Of a stretch of 64,000 nt of DNA, positions 46,022-55,154 are shown piece after piece. Where the stretch lies: NCBI RefSeq assembly GCF_014656395.1, contig NZ_BNCI01000002.1:372001-436000 (forward strand), written 5' to 3'. How positions within the stretch are numbered: the stretch's first letter is position 1; every line of letters begins with the position of its first letter. A program made the position numbers and the translations under genes. The notes under the pieces were generated by a model. The model made no database searches and was not told where the DNA came from. It saw only the letters and a list, made by a program, of their open reading frames with translations. Source of the DNA: Kordiimonas sediminis. GTDB taxonomy: Bacteria > Pseudomonadota > Alphaproteobacteria > Sphingomonadales > Kordiimonadaceae.

Positions 46022-47004
46022 GTGGTGTTCAAAATTTAACTGTACAGCCCGATGACGACGGTACACGGCTTGATCGCTGGTTTAAGCGGCATTTCCCGGA
46101 TGTAAGTTTTGGTCGTTTGCAAAAAGCCATGCGCAAAGGCGAAGTACGCCTGGACGGTAAGCGCGTGAAAGGCAAGGAGCATGTCGCCACCGGGCAGACA
46201 ATACGTATTCCGCCGCTCGACAGTATCGCAGGAGCTGCTCCGAAGGCAGAAAAACCGGTACGAAAAAGGCTCAGTGATGCCGAGGTGCAAGAAGTCAGAA
46301 ATTGGGTTCTTCATATTGATGATGATGTGATTGTCCTGAATAAGCCCGCGGGTTTGCCTACACAGGGTGGTACCGGACAGTCACGGCATCTGGACGGGTT
46401 GCTGGACGCACTTCGGTATGATGCACCCCAGCGCCCCAAACTGGTTCACAGGCTAGATAAAGATACGTCCGGGGCTCTCTTGTTGGCGCGAAACAGTCAG
46501 GCAGCAGCAAAGCTTGCCAAGGGCTTTGCATCCAAAGACACACAGAAAACTTATTGGGCGATTGTTAAAGGCGTGCCGCAGCAGCAGGATGGACGCATTA
46601 GCATGCTGATGGAAAAAGCGCCGATCAAAGGGAACGAGCGTATGATCGCCAGTGATACTGGCAAAAAGTCAGTAACGGACTTTAGTGTTGTCGAAAGAAT
46701 GGGGCATGAAGCCGCCTGGTTGGCGCTGCAGCCGCTGACAGGACGAACCCACCAACTGCGTCTTCACTGTGCAGAAATGGGGACACCGATTGTTGGCGAT
46801 GGAAAATATGGCGGCGCTGAAGCATATCTATCGGGTGCTATTTCCAAGAAGCTTCATTTGCATAGTTACCGGGTGCAGTTTCCGCATCCTGCCGGTGGGA
46901 TATGCGATGTATCCGCACCGCTACCGCCCCATATGGCAGCCAGTTTTGATATGCTGGGGCTTGATCTGTCTGCTTATGAAGACCCGTTTGAGGAAGAATT
47001 TTAA
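46018..47004 (+). CDS. RluA-family 23S rRNA pseudouridine synthase (RluC/RluD-like)
   Basis: The product has 328 residues from ATG 46018, overlapping the crcB stop. An N-terminal S4 domain (DGTRLDRWFKRHFPDVSFGR) is followed by the catalytic domain with the active-site Asp in HRLDKDTSGALLLAR and later LTGRTHQLRLHCAEMG. The spacing and start fit RluC better than RluD, but this cannot be settled by eye. A longer frame beginning at 45928 overlaps crcB and is not used. Confidence 0.92.
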   Translation: MSGVQNLTVQPDDDGTRLDRWFKRHFPDVSFGRLQKAMRKGEVRLDGKRVKGKEHVATGQTIRIPPLDSIAGAAPKAEKPVRKRLSDAEVQEVRNWVLHIDDDVIVLNKPAGLPTQGGTGQSRHLDGLLDALRYDAPQRPKLVHRLDKDTSGALLLARNSQAAAKLAKGFASKDTQKTYWAIVKGVPQQQDGRISMLMEKAPIKGNERMIASDTGKKSVTDFSVVERMGHEAAWLALQPLTGRTHQLRLHCAEMGTPIVGDGKYGGAEAYLSGAISKKLHLHSYRVQFPHPAGGICDVSAPLPPHMAASFDMLGLDLSAYEDPFEEEF

Positions 47005-47006
47005 TC

Positions 47007-47687
47007 ATGTCTGGTTCCGAGTTTAACAAAGTAATTATCTTTGACTGCGACGGCACGCTTGCCGATGGTCAGCATATGATCACAGATTCCATGAACCTAT
47101 GTCTGGACCGTTTTGGTATGGAACGCCTGGACCACGCAGATGTGCGCCGCATTATTGGACTATCCCTGATGGAAGCTTTTCAGGTATTGAAACCTGAGTT
47201 ATCTACGGATGATCATGCCGCTTTGACAGAAGGGTATAAAAAAGCCTTTTTTGATTTACGAAGTAGTGAAGATTTTACTGCGGAACCTCTGTATCCTGAT
47301 ACGATAGAAGTGCTGAAAGAACTGGACGGAAAAGGCTATTGTCTTGCTGTCGCGACGGGCAAGTCGCTTCGTGGGCTGCGCAGGGTCCTGTCCCAGCACG
47401 ATATTCTGGACATGTTTGTATCACTGCAGACCTCTGATCATCATCCCAGCAAACCGCATCCATCCATGGTGCAAACGGCGATACTGGATGCTGGGTCACA
47501 TCCGGATCAGGCTATTGTAATTGGTGATACCAGTTATGATATGCAGATGGCAAAAAGCGCAGGCGCACACGCACTGGGGGTGTCATGGGGGTATCATGAA
47601 GTGCCGGAATTAGTGAATGCTGGGGCAACAAAGGTAGCGCATTCATTTAGAGAAATTCCAGCGATGGTTTCTGATTTGATGGCGTAA
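47007..47687 (+). CDS. HAD-superfamily hydrolase, phosphoglycolate-phosphatase-like
   Basis: The product has 226 residues. Motif I FDCDGTLADG, motif II VATGKSLRGL, Lys in HHPSKPHP and motif IV VIGDTSYDMQM are present. The cap insert makes it HAD subfamily IA. The substrate is unproven; a housecleaning phosphatase is plausible. Starts 2 bp after the pseudouridine synthase gene. Confidence 0.9.
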   Translation: MSGSEFNKVIIFDCDGTLADGQHMITDSMNLCLDRFGMERLDHADVRRIIGLSLMEAFQVLKPELSTDDHAALTEGYKKAFFDLRSSEDFTAEPLYPDTIEVLKELDGKGYCLAVATGKSLRGLRRVLSQHDILDMFVSLQTSDHHPSKPHPSMVQTAILDAGSHPDQAIVIGDTSYDMQMAKSAGAHALGVSWGYHEVPELVNAGATKVAHSFREIPAMVSDLMA

Positions 47688-47696
47688 GGAATGGTC

Positions 47697-48185
47697 ATGG
47701 TGGATGATAAGGGAAAACAGGAAGAAGATTTACGCGCCGAAGCACTGCGTCCGCGTCCGATCTTTCTACTGATTGCAGGTCTTTTCAGTATTGGTGCAAT
47801 CTTCGCCTATGCTTATGAAGCCGAAATTGTAGAATATTCGGGGGGGGATGTGCTGCCTTTTGCCATCTTGTTGATTGCACTTGTTCTTTTGGCTTTGGGG
47901 ACTGTTTTATTGTACCGTAATCCGCGCTTGGGAAATCGGTTGTTAGGCTATGATGCGATCATGCAAGACATGACCAAGGAAAAGTCCGCAGGTCATCAAC
48001 TGTCTGCTGGCTTTAAATCAGATACTGGCATTGATGCAAAAAGACTAAACACCAGACGGAAACATTCCCGTCATACGCGGCGACAATATGCCAAGGCAAC
48101 CCGCGATATGCAAAATGATAAATCTGCTGCCGTGGATAATGACGCAGTGGACCAGACAAAAACACCTGACGAGGGTAAAGAGTGA
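47697..48185 (+). CDS. Hypothetical protein with two TM helices
   Basis: The product has 162 residues from ATG 47697, with TAAGGA at proper spacing; ATG 47691 is too close to that SD. Two helices (IFLLIAGLFSIGAIFAYAYE and LPFAILLIALVLLALGTVLL) are followed by a basic, then acidic, polar tail. I know no family. Overlaps the ATP12 gene start by 4 bp. Confidence 0.65.
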   Translation: MVDDKGKQEEDLRAEALRPRPIFLLIAGLFSIGAIFAYAYEAEIVEYSGGDVLPFAILLIALVLLALGTVLLYRNPRLGNRLLGYDAIMQDMTKEKSAGHQLSAGFKSDTGIDAKRLNTRRKHSRHTRRQYAKATRDMQNDKSAAVDNDAVDQTKTPDEGKE

Positions 48186-48880
48186 AACGTTTTTATAAAA
48201 CAGTGATTGTTGTGCCTGCTGACGGTGGTCATAAAATTCAGTTGGACGGTCGGGATATTCGGACACCGAAACGGTCCACAGTTGTGGTGCCGTCAGAGCG
48301 GCTTGCGACCGCGATGGCAGATGAATGGGCCGCGCAGGAAGACACAATCAAGCCGGAGGATATGCACCTTAACAGATTGGCAAATACCGCAATTGACCGG
48401 GTGGCAACGCAAAAAGACGCGGTTGTGGATGAACTGGTTGGTTATGCACAGTCTGATTTAATTTGCTACCGCGCAGACCACCCAAAGGAACTTGTTGCCA
48501 GGCAGGCGAAAGAATGGGACCCGGTTTTGGATTGGGTTCGGGATACTTTCGGGGTTGATCTGAAAACAACAACAGGTGTTTTGCATGTTGCGCAGTCTGA
48601 TCAGGATGTGCAGCGAATAAAGACAGCAATTGATGCGCTGGACGCTTATGAGGTATCGGGCTTGCATGCTTTGACAACCGGTTTCGGGTCTGTTGCACTT
48701 GCGCTTGCCTGTTTGCGCGAAGGACGTGACTTTGAAGCCTGCTGGACAGCGTCACGTGTTGATGAAGATTTCCAACGCGACAAGTGGGGAGCAGACGCAG
48801 AAGCCGATGCAGTTCGGAATGCACTCTACTCAGAACTGAAAGTTGCAGACAAATATTTAAAACTACTCAAAACTCTTTAA
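48182..48880 (+). CDS. ATP12-family F1-ATPase assembly chaperone
   Basis: The product has 232 residues from GTG 48182. LDGRDIRTPKRSTVVVPSER, ADEWAAQEDTIKPEDMHLNR and DLICYRADHPKELVARQAKE are typical of the ATP12 (AtpAF2) group, which in mitochondria assists F1 alpha. It is found in alphaproteobacteria and mitochondria. End of the crcB unit. Confidence 0.92.
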   Translation: MKRFYKTVIVVPADGGHKIQLDGRDIRTPKRSTVVVPSERLATAMADEWAAQEDTIKPEDMHLNRLANTAIDRVATQKDAVVDELVGYAQSDLICYRADHPKELVARQAKEWDPVLDWVRDTFGVDLKTTTGVLHVAQSDQDVQRIKTAIDALDAYEVSGLHALTTGFGSVALALACLREGRDFEACWTASRVDEDFQRDKWGADAEADAVRNALYSELKVADKYLKLLKTL

Positions 48881-48935
48881 AAGGAACAAGCACCCGCGGA
48901 TAAAAGAGCGTGGGCAAGGCCTGGAAGGATGATAG

Positions 48936-50468
48936 ATGAAGGAAATTCTGGAACGGTTAGAAGCTAAGCGAGAGGAAGCGCGCCAGGGCGGCGGGCAGGC
49001 CAGAATTGATGCACAGCATGCGCGCGGTAAACTCACAGCCCGTGAGCGTATTGAGCTGCTTCTGGACGCTGATAGCTTTGAAGAATACGACATGTTTGTC
49101 GAGCATCGCTGTAGCGACTTTGGTATGGAAAGCCAAAAGTTTGCTGGTGACGGTGTTGTGACAGGTTCCGGGACTATCAATGGCCGTCTTGTCTATGTTT
49201 ATAGCCAGGATTTCACAGTATTTGGTGGTTCGCTTAGTCAAACACACGCCAATAAAATCCTTAAGGTCATGGAAATGGCGATGCGTGTTGGGGCACCGGT
49301 GATTGGCCTTAATGACAGTGGCGGTGCCCGTATCCAGGAAGGTGTAGCGGCGCTGGGCGGATATGCTGATGTGTTCCAGCAGAATGTTCTGGCGTCTGGG
49401 GTAATCCCTCAAATCTCTATGATTATGGGGCCATGTGCTGGCGGTGCAGTCTATAGCCCGGCGATGACAGACTTTATCTTCATGGTTCAGGATACGAGTT
49501 ATATGTTCGTCACCGGGCCTGATGTGGTGAAAACTGTAACTAACGAAGTGGTAACCCAGGAAGAACTGGGTGGAGCATCAACGCATACCACTAAATCAGG
49601 CGTGGCAGATAAAGCCTTTGACAATGATGTTGAAGCGCTGGCACAGCTCCGTCGCTTTTACGACTTTTTGCCGCTTAATAACCGCGAAAAGCCGCCAGTC
49701 AGAGCAACTTTTGACCGGCCTGACAGGGTTGAAAAGTCGCTTGATACAATCATCCCATCAAATCCGAATAAACCGTATGATATGCATGAGGTTATTCAGA
49801 AAATTGTCGATGAAGGTGACTTTTTCGAGCTGCAGCCAAAACACGCAGGCAATATTATCATAGGATTGGCCCGGATAGACGGCGAAACAGTTGGTATTGT
49901 TGCCAACCAGCCGATGGTGTTGGCGGGGTGCCTTGATATTGACAGCAGTAAGAAAGCTGCTCGATTTGTGCGGTTTTGTGACTGCTTTAATATTCCAATC
50001 ATTACCCTCGTGGATGTGCCGGGCTTCCTGCCGGGGACATCACAGGAATATGGCGGGATCATCAAACACGGCGCCAAGCTTCTGTTTGCTTATGGTGAGG
50101 CAACTGTGCCCAAAATCACCGTGATTACCCGCAAGGCGTATGGCGGTGCCTATGACGTTATGGCGTCAAAGCACCTGCGAGGTGACTTGAATTACGCTTG
50201 GCCAACTGCAGAAATCGCCGTGATGGGGGCAAAAGGGGCCGTTGAAATCCTGTACCGTAAGGATCGGGATGACGCGGAAAAGATTGCAGCGCATACCAAG
50301 GATTACGAAGACTTGTTTGCCAATCCGTTTGTGGCAGCACAGCGCGGGTTCCTTGATGATGTGATCATGCCGCATAATACGCGTAATCGTATCGTGAAAG
50401 GACTGAAGAAACTTGCGAACAAGGATCTTCAGAACCCATGGAAGAAACACGATAATATTCCCCTTTAA
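48936..50468 (+). CDS. pccB: Propionyl-CoA carboxylase beta subunit (carboxyltransferase)
   Basis: The product has 510 residues. [39 protein letters not shown] and [20 protein letters not shown] are the acyl-CoA and carboxybiotin oxyanion-hole motifs. It forms methylmalonyl-CoA from propionyl-CoA with PccA. The biotin subunit gene follows after a small gene. Confidence 0.95.
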   Translation: MKEILERLEAKREEARQGGGQARIDAQHARGKLTARERIELLLDADSFEEYDMFVEHRCSDFGMESQKFAGDGVVTGSGTINGRLVYVYSQDFTVFGGSLSQTHANKILKVMEMAMRVGAPVIGLNDSGGARIQEGVAALGGYADVFQQNVLASGVIPQISMIMGPCAGGAVYSPAMTDFIFMVQDTSYMFVTGPDVVKTVTNEVVTQEELGGASTHTTKSGVADKAFDNDVEALAQLRRFYDFLPLNNREKPPVRATFDRPDRVEKSLDTIIPSNPNKPYDMHEVIQKIVDEGDFFELQPKHAGNIIIGLARIDGETVGIVANQPMVLAGCLDIDSSKKAARFVRFCDCFNIPIITLVDVPGFLPGTSQEYGGIIKHGAKLLFAYGEATVPKITVITRKAYGGAYDVMASKHLRGDLNYAWPTAEIAVMGAKGAVEILYRKDRDDAEKIAAHTKDYEDLFANPFVAAQRGFLDDVIMPHNTRNRIVKGLKKLANKDLQNPWKKHDNIPL

Positions 50469-50480
50469 GGACATCACACC

Positions 50481-50702
50481 ATGGCCCGCCCCCTACCTGA
50501 CGATTTACAAAAGGAGATTGCAGATACTGCGACCAAGGCAGAAGTGCGGTCGGTTGCAATCTTTGCCTTTATCGTCGGGATGCTTGTTGGGGGATGTATC
50601 GCTGGTGCGCTAATCAGCGACGTGTCGGGTGACTGGTTTTTTGCTGGGGTTGCAGTCCTGTTGGCTGCTTATTGGTATTTTTCGTCCCGCAGACGGGGCT
50701 GA
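50481..50702 (+). CDS. Small two-helix membrane protein between pccB and pccA
   Basis: The product has 73 residues: a short charged start (LPDDLQKEIADTATKAEVRS), then two hydrophobic segments (AIFAFIVGMLVGGCIAGALI and WFFAGVAVLLAAYWYFSSRR). SD TTAAGGAC. It is 12 bp after pccB and 26 bp before pccA, inside the operon. I know no family and no carboxylase role for such a protein. Confidence 0.7.
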   Translation: MARPLPDDLQKEIADTATKAEVRSVAIFAFIVGMLVGGCIAGALISDVSGDWFFAGVAVLLAAYWYFSSRRRG

Positions 50703-50728
50703 TTAGATAAAGAAGAGGGTCCAATCAT

Positions 50729-52714
50729 ATGTTCAATAAGATCCTGATTGCTAACCGCGGTGAAATTGCCTGCCGTGTTATTAAAACTGCCCGGAAAATG
50801 GGTATTAAAACAGTTGCCGTGTATTCGGATGCAGACGCAGATGCTCTACATGTGGAAATGGCAGACGAAGCAGTACATATTGGCCCTCCTGCTGCGGCTG
50901 AAAGTTATCTTATCGCTGATAAGATACTTGAGGCGGCAAAGGCAACAGGTGCGGAAGCCATTCATCCCGGTTATGGCTTCCTGTCTGAACGGGCCAGCTT
51001 TGTAGAAGCAGTGCAGGCGGCAGGACTCACCTTCATTGGGCCTGACCCATATGCGATCACGGCGATGGGTGATAAAATTACCTCGAAAGAATTGGCGGCA
51101 AAAGCCGGTGTAACAACAGTGCCGGGACATATGGACATTATCAAGGATGCCGATGAAGCGGTAAAGATTTCCGCACAGATCGGGTATCCGGTTATGTTGA
51201 AAGCCTCTGCAGGCGGTGGCGGCAAGGGCATGCGGATTGCGTGGAACGATGAAGAAGCGCGCGAAGGATACTTGTCCGCACAAAACGAGGCGAGATCCAG
51301 CTTCGCCGATGACCGTGTTTTCATTGAGAAATTTATCGAAGAACCCCGTCACATTGAAATTCAGGTGCTGGGTGACAAGCACGGCAATGTGATTTATCTG
51401 GGCGAACGGGAATGTTCGATCCAGCGTCGCCACCAAAAGGTTGTGGAAGAAGCGCCAAGTCCGTTTCTGGATGAAGCAACACGTAAAGCAATGGGCGAAG
51501 AGGCGGTAGCCCTTGCCAAGGCTGTGGATTACTGCAGTGCTGGTACGGTTGAATTTATCGTCGACAAGAACCGGAATTTCTATTTTCTTGAAATGAATAC
51601 CCGACTGCAGGTGGAACATCCTGTGACTGAACTTGTCACGGGCGTTGATCTTGTTGAGCAGATGCTGCGCATTGCGGACGGTGAAAAACTGACAATGTCA
51701 CAGGATGACGTAACCTTGACCGGATGGGCAGTGGAGAACCGTGTCTATGCCGAAGATCCACTGCGCGGTTTCCTGCCGTCTATCGGTCGACTGAGCCGTT
51801 ATATACCACCCGCAGAATCAGAGACTGTGCGCGTTGATACCGGCGTATATGAAGGTGCGGAAATCTCCATGTTCTATGATCCTATGATCGCCAAACTGGT
51901 GACATACGGGGCAACCCGGGATGAGGCAATCGCTGCCCAGCGCCGGGCACTGGACGAATATTACATTCGGGGTATTGCGCATAACATTCCGTTCCTCAGT
52001 GCGCTGATGGCTCACCCACGCTTTCAGGCTGGTGACATGACGACCAACTTTATCGCCGAGGAATATCCTGATGGATTTGAAGGCGGCAGCTTAACCGATA
52101 CAACGAAAGAAGCGATGGTCGTGACCGCGACAATGATCAATGCGATCGAGGTCTCCCGGGCTAGTCAGATCGAAGGGCAGATTTCTGAGCCTGAGGCACC
52201 ACAGCTCATGCGCTGGGTTGTAACAATTGACAATGAAGCGTTCGATACGTCCATCATCCCTGTAGGCGATCATGCAGAGGTAGTGATCGGTTCCAAGTCG
52301 GTAGAGGTGGAAAGTGACTGGATGCCGGGTGATCCGGTGTTTAAGGGCACTATCGACGGCACATATCATGCAATCGAAATTGATTATGATGCGATTGGCT
52401 ACACGCTGACCACAGACGGTGTGTCGCTGCCTGTCAGGGTTCAAACACCGCGTGCGGCAGAACTCTACAAACTCATGCCTGAGAAAATTGCACCTGACAC
52501 AAGCAAGCTGCTTTTGTGTCCGATGCCAGGACTGGTTGTTTCCATTGCGGTGGAAGAAGGCGCGGAAGTAAAGGCAGGTCAGCCGCTTGCGGTAGTGGAG
52601 GCAATGAAAATGGAAAATATCCTGCGTGCAGAGCGTGACGGTGTTGTCCAGTCCATTAATGCGGCAGCAGGCGACAGCCTTGCAGTTGATGATGTTATTA
52701 TAGAATTTGCTTAA
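50729..52714 (+). CDS. pccA: Propionyl-CoA carboxylase alpha subunit (biotin carboxylase + BCCP)
   Basis: The product has 661 residues. Residues 1-450 are biotin carboxylase with KILIANRGEIACRVIKTARK, KASAGGGGKGMRIAW (ATP grasp) and EMNTRLQVEHPVTELVTGVD. The BT linker follows, then BCCP with the biotinyl Lys in VVEAMKMENILRA near the C-terminus. Length fits PccA (about 660), not MccA or AccC. Confidence 0.95.
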   Translation: MFNKILIANRGEIACRVIKTARKMGIKTVAVYSDADADALHVEMADEAVHIGPPAAAESYLIADKILEAAKATGAEAIHPGYGFLSERASFVEAVQAAGLTFIGPDPYAITAMGDKITSKELAAKAGVTTVPGHMDIIKDADEAVKISAQIGYPVMLKASAGGGGKGMRIAWNDEEAREGYLSAQNEARSSFADDRVFIEKFIEEPRHIEIQVLGDKHGNVIYLGERECSIQRRHQKVVEEAPSPFLDEATRKAMGEEAVALAKAVDYCSAGTVEFIVDKNRNFYFLEMNTRLQVEHPVTELVTGVDLVEQMLRIADGEKLTMSQDDVTLTGWAVENRVYAEDPLRGFLPSIGRLSRYIPPAESETVRVDTGVYEGAEISMFYDPMIAKLVTYGATRDEAIAAQRRALDEYYIRGIAHNIPFLSALMAHPRFQAGDMTTNFIAEEYPDGFEGGSLTDTTKEAMVVTATMINAIEVSRASQIEGQISEPEAPQLMRWVVTIDNEAFDTSIIPVGDHAEVVIGSKSVEVESDWMPGDPVFKGTIDGTYHAIEIDYDAIGYTLTTDGVSLPVRVQTPRAAELYKLMPEKIAPDTSKLLLCPMPGLVVSIAVEEGAEVKAGQPLAVVEAMKMENILRAERDGVVQSINAAAGDSLAVDDVIIEFA

Positions 52715-52802
52715 ATCATCACCACTAGCCTTATTGGTAGCCTTACGGGGCTGCCTAGTAGATTTATGCTCTGTCAGATGACGATAAAGTGGAGTGATGC
52801 AC

Positions 52803-53084
52803 ATGACTACCACCGCAGTGAAAGTCCGTATTTACGGCAAGGTACAGGGTGTTTGGTACCGCGCCTGGACGGAGCAACAAGCGAATGCTGCAGGCGTGTA
52901 CGGCTGGGTTCGCAACAGACTTGATGGCACGGTGGAAGCTTTGTTTGTAGGTAGCTCTGCCGCTGTGGATGGCATGATTGCCGCTTGTCACCAAGGGCCG
53001 GAACACGCCAAGGTTGATCGTATTGAAACAGTAGAAGCGCAGGGCATTGCACCCAAACGGTTCGAAGTTAAGCCAACGGTTTGA
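52803..53084 (+). CDS. Acylphosphatase
   Basis: The product has 93 residues from ATG 52803, with GGAG 8 bp upstream; GTG 52794 and ATG 52797 are alternatives. VRIYGKVQGVWYRAWTEQQA carries the catalytic Arg and GVYGWVRNRLDGTVEALFVG the Asn. Hydrolyses acyl phosphates. 88 bp after pccA. Confidence 0.93.
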   Translation: MTTTAVKVRIYGKVQGVWYRAWTEQQANAAGVYGWVRNRLDGTVEALFVGSSAAVDGMIAACHQGPEHAKVDRIETVEAQGIAPKRFEVKPTV

Positions 53085-53099
53085 AAACTATGCCCTGCG

Positions 53100-53549
53100 T
53101 TAGATGCTAATATTCTTTTCAAGTGCATCAGCGTCTGAAACGTTAAACGCATAGTGCCACAATTTCAGAATATCACCATCAGATTTCAGGACGAATTTTT
53201 CCGTGACACTGCTGCCATTTAGCTTGCCTGAATAAACAAGGGTAACGGTGGTACCGCTTGTCCCGACGTTGCTGTTCCAGGATATTCTGGAGCGGGACGA
53301 TGTTTTAATGATAGAGGGTCTGTAGTTTCGCATAAACCCTGTAAGATCCTGACGGGAAAGCTGTTTTCTGACATCAGGGTGATAAATGTCCATATAGATG
53401 GTGTCGATGTCATTCTCTGCGACATGTGCACGGAAAGTGTCGATCAGGTCTTCTGCCTCTGTCAGGCTTTCAGAGAACCCGCATCCAGCGAGTGTTAAAA
53501 TCGCTGAGATTAAAAACACTTTATGAAGGCGTTTATAGAGACTGTGCAT
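53100..53549 (-). CDS. Hypothetical lipoprotein with NTF2-like fold candidate
   Basis: The product has 149 residues from ATG 53549 (GAGAGG upstream). The lipobox ILTLAGC puts Cys at about position 22. The rest, with a helix (ESLTEAEDLIDTFRAHVAEN) and then strands (GTTVTLVYSGKLNGSSVTEK), resembles small NTF2/DUF4864-like lipoproteins, tentatively. In-frame ATGs further upstream are not needed. Confidence 0.6.
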   Translation of the reverse strand: MHSLYKRLHKVFLISAILTLAGCGFSESLTEAEDLIDTFRAHVAENDIDTIYMDIYHPDVRKQLSRQDLTGFMRNYRPSIIKTSSRSRISWNSNVGTSGTTVTLVYSGKLNGSSVTEKFVLKSDGDILKLWHYAFNVSDADALEKNISI

Positions 53550-53614
53550 CATTTCCTCTCTCCCCAGACAAGACGATATAGAACTATACAGGGGACAGGG
53601 GGGATTGTTCAAGT

Positions 53615-54358
53615 CTACAGCTTAAACACCGGATGGGTGTCTTCAATGCGCGGGTCTTGACCGTTAGTGGCTATCTGCTTCCGGCCCATGGGCGCGGGTT
53701 GCCATTTAACGGTCATTGGGCGGGGTTCAAGGCCAAAGACTTCATCGAATGCACCCTTAAGGGCGACATCAACATCATCCATCGTCACAGGAAGGCCAAG
53801 GTCGGCAAAACTGGTGACGCCGTGCTCAGCAATCCCGCAGGGGACAATGCCTTTAAAATGTTCCAGATCAGGATCAACATTTATGGCAATACCGTGGAAG
53901 GTAACCCAGCGTCTGACGCGAACACCAATCGCAGCAATTTTGTCTTCGCGGCCATCGTCGCGTACAACCCAGATGCCAACACGCCCGTCCCGTCGTTCGC
54001 CGACAATGTTGAACGAGGCCAGAGTCCGGATGATAACCTCTTCCAGATTATAGACAAATTGCCGAACGTCTTTACCGCGTTTACGCAGGTCCAGCATGAA
54101 ATAGCCGACGCGCTGGCCGGGGCCGTGATAGGTATATTGCCCACCGCGACCAGCGTCATAAACGGGGAAACGTTCAGGGTCAACGAGGTCCGCCGGATCA
54201 GCACTTGTCCCCGCCGTATAAAGGGGCGGGTGTTCCAGAAGCCAGACCTGTTCACATGCGGTATCGTTACTGATCGCACGGGCACGCTCTTCCATAAATG
54301 ACAGAGCATCGTCATAATTAATCAGGTCGTCGGATATGCGCCATTCAGCCTTGGTCAT
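53615..54358 (-). CDS. lipB: Octanoyltransferase LipB
   Basis: The product has 247 residues. [40 protein letters not shown], the Lys in [20 protein letters not shown] and the Cys in [18 protein letters not shown] match the catalytic set. It transfers octanoate from ACP to lipoyl domains. Single gene, minus strand. Confidence 0.95.
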   Translation of the reverse strand: MTKAEWRISDDLINYDDALSFMEERARAISNDTACEQVWLLEHPPLYTAGTSADPADLVDPERFPVYDAGRGGQYTYHGPGQRVGYFMLDLRKRGKDVRQFVYNLEEVIIRTLASFNIVGERRDGRVGIWVVRDDGREDKIAAIGVRVRRWVTFHGIAINVDPDLEHFKGIVPCGIAEHGVTSFADLGLPVTMDDVDVALKGAFDEVFGLEPRPMTVKWQPAPMGRKQIATNGQDPRIEDTHPVFKL

Positions 54359-54519
54359 TGGGTTTCCTGCTGTTACACTGCGTTGTGACTGCTCTTATCA
54401 TTAATTACCACCCAACAAAAGAGGTTGACGGTAAGACTATGGGCATTCTAAGAAAATATTAACCTGAAGCTGGCTAAATACTCGGCAAAGGGCGAAACGA
54501 CCCCGATAAAGGATGAATG

Positions 54520-54759
54520 ATGAACCCAGCAGTTAACAGAGTAGCCGTCGATATTACTGTGATCCTGGGATCGACTCAGATGCCGATCCGTCAACTTTTG
54601 AAGATGGGGCGGGGTGCTGTTATTGATCTGGATGCCGAACATGAAGATGAATGCTGGATTTATGCAAACGGTGAGCTGGTAGCTCGCGGTGAAATCATGA
54701 TTGTTGGTGATAAAATTGGTGTTTCCATTACCCGTATGATGAGCCAGCTACAGGTATAA
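54520..54759 (+). CDS. fliN: Short FliN/SpoA-domain flagellar switch protein
   Basis: The product has 79 residues from ATG 54520, with AAAGGA at good spacing; ATG 54517 is one codon earlier. Nearly all of it is the SpoA domain: VDITVILGSTQMPIRQLLKM, DLDAEHEDECWIYANGELVA, and RGEIMIVGDKIGVSITRM. It lacks the N-terminal extension of E. coli FliN (137 aa). No other flagellar gene is in the window, so its assignment as the switch subunit depends on genes elsewhere. A possible promoter starts at TTGACG 54425. Confidence 0.85.
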   Translation: MNPAVNRVAVDITVILGSTQMPIRQLLKMGRGAVIDLDAEHEDECWIYANGELVARGEIMIVGDKIGVSITRMMSQLQV

Positions 54760-54845
54760 AACCCCGCCGTTTAGACTTATTTTGTTTTCCGCTTATTTTT
54801 CGCTTGCGGGGGGCATACTTATTTGATAGCTACACCCCCGACCTT

Positions 54846-54934
54846 GCGGCCGTGGCGGAATTGGTAGACGCGCAGCGTTGAGGTCGCTGTGGACTTAATT
54901 GTCCGTGGAAGTTCGAGTCTTCTCGGCCGCACCA
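54846..54934 (+). tRNA. tRNA-Leu (anticodon GAG)
   Basis: The 89-nt class II tRNA has acceptor strands GCGGCCG and CGGCCGC, anticodon stem CAGCG/CGCTG with loop TTGAGGT, a long variable arm, T arm AGTTCGAGTCT and encoded CCA. Confidence 0.97.
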
Positions 54935-54939
54935 TTATC

Positions 54940-54969
54940 AAAAGCCCCGTGGGAAACTACGGGGCTTTT
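54940..54969 (+). terminator. Terminator of tRNA-Leu
   Basis: AAAAGCCCCGT pairs with ACGGGGCTTTT around an 8-base loop, 5 bp after the tRNA 3' end. Confidence 0.93.
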
Positions 54970-55154
54970 GGCTTATCTGGCTCCTGTTTTGCCTTTGGAG
55001 CACGTCTGTGTTCAAAGAATCCCAACTGTCCTGTCCGATATTTGGAAATCATGCCGTTTGATTGACAAATCCCTAGACAAAAAAGGGCCCCTTCCTTTAT
55101 CAAGAGAACACGGTCGCGAACACGCAATGTGCCTTAACGCAGGGAACGGGAAAA

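Noticed and set aside
53633..54301. 222-codon plus-strand ORF opposite lipB
   Set aside because: LipB on the minus strand has the complete catalytic motif set; the opposite frame has none.
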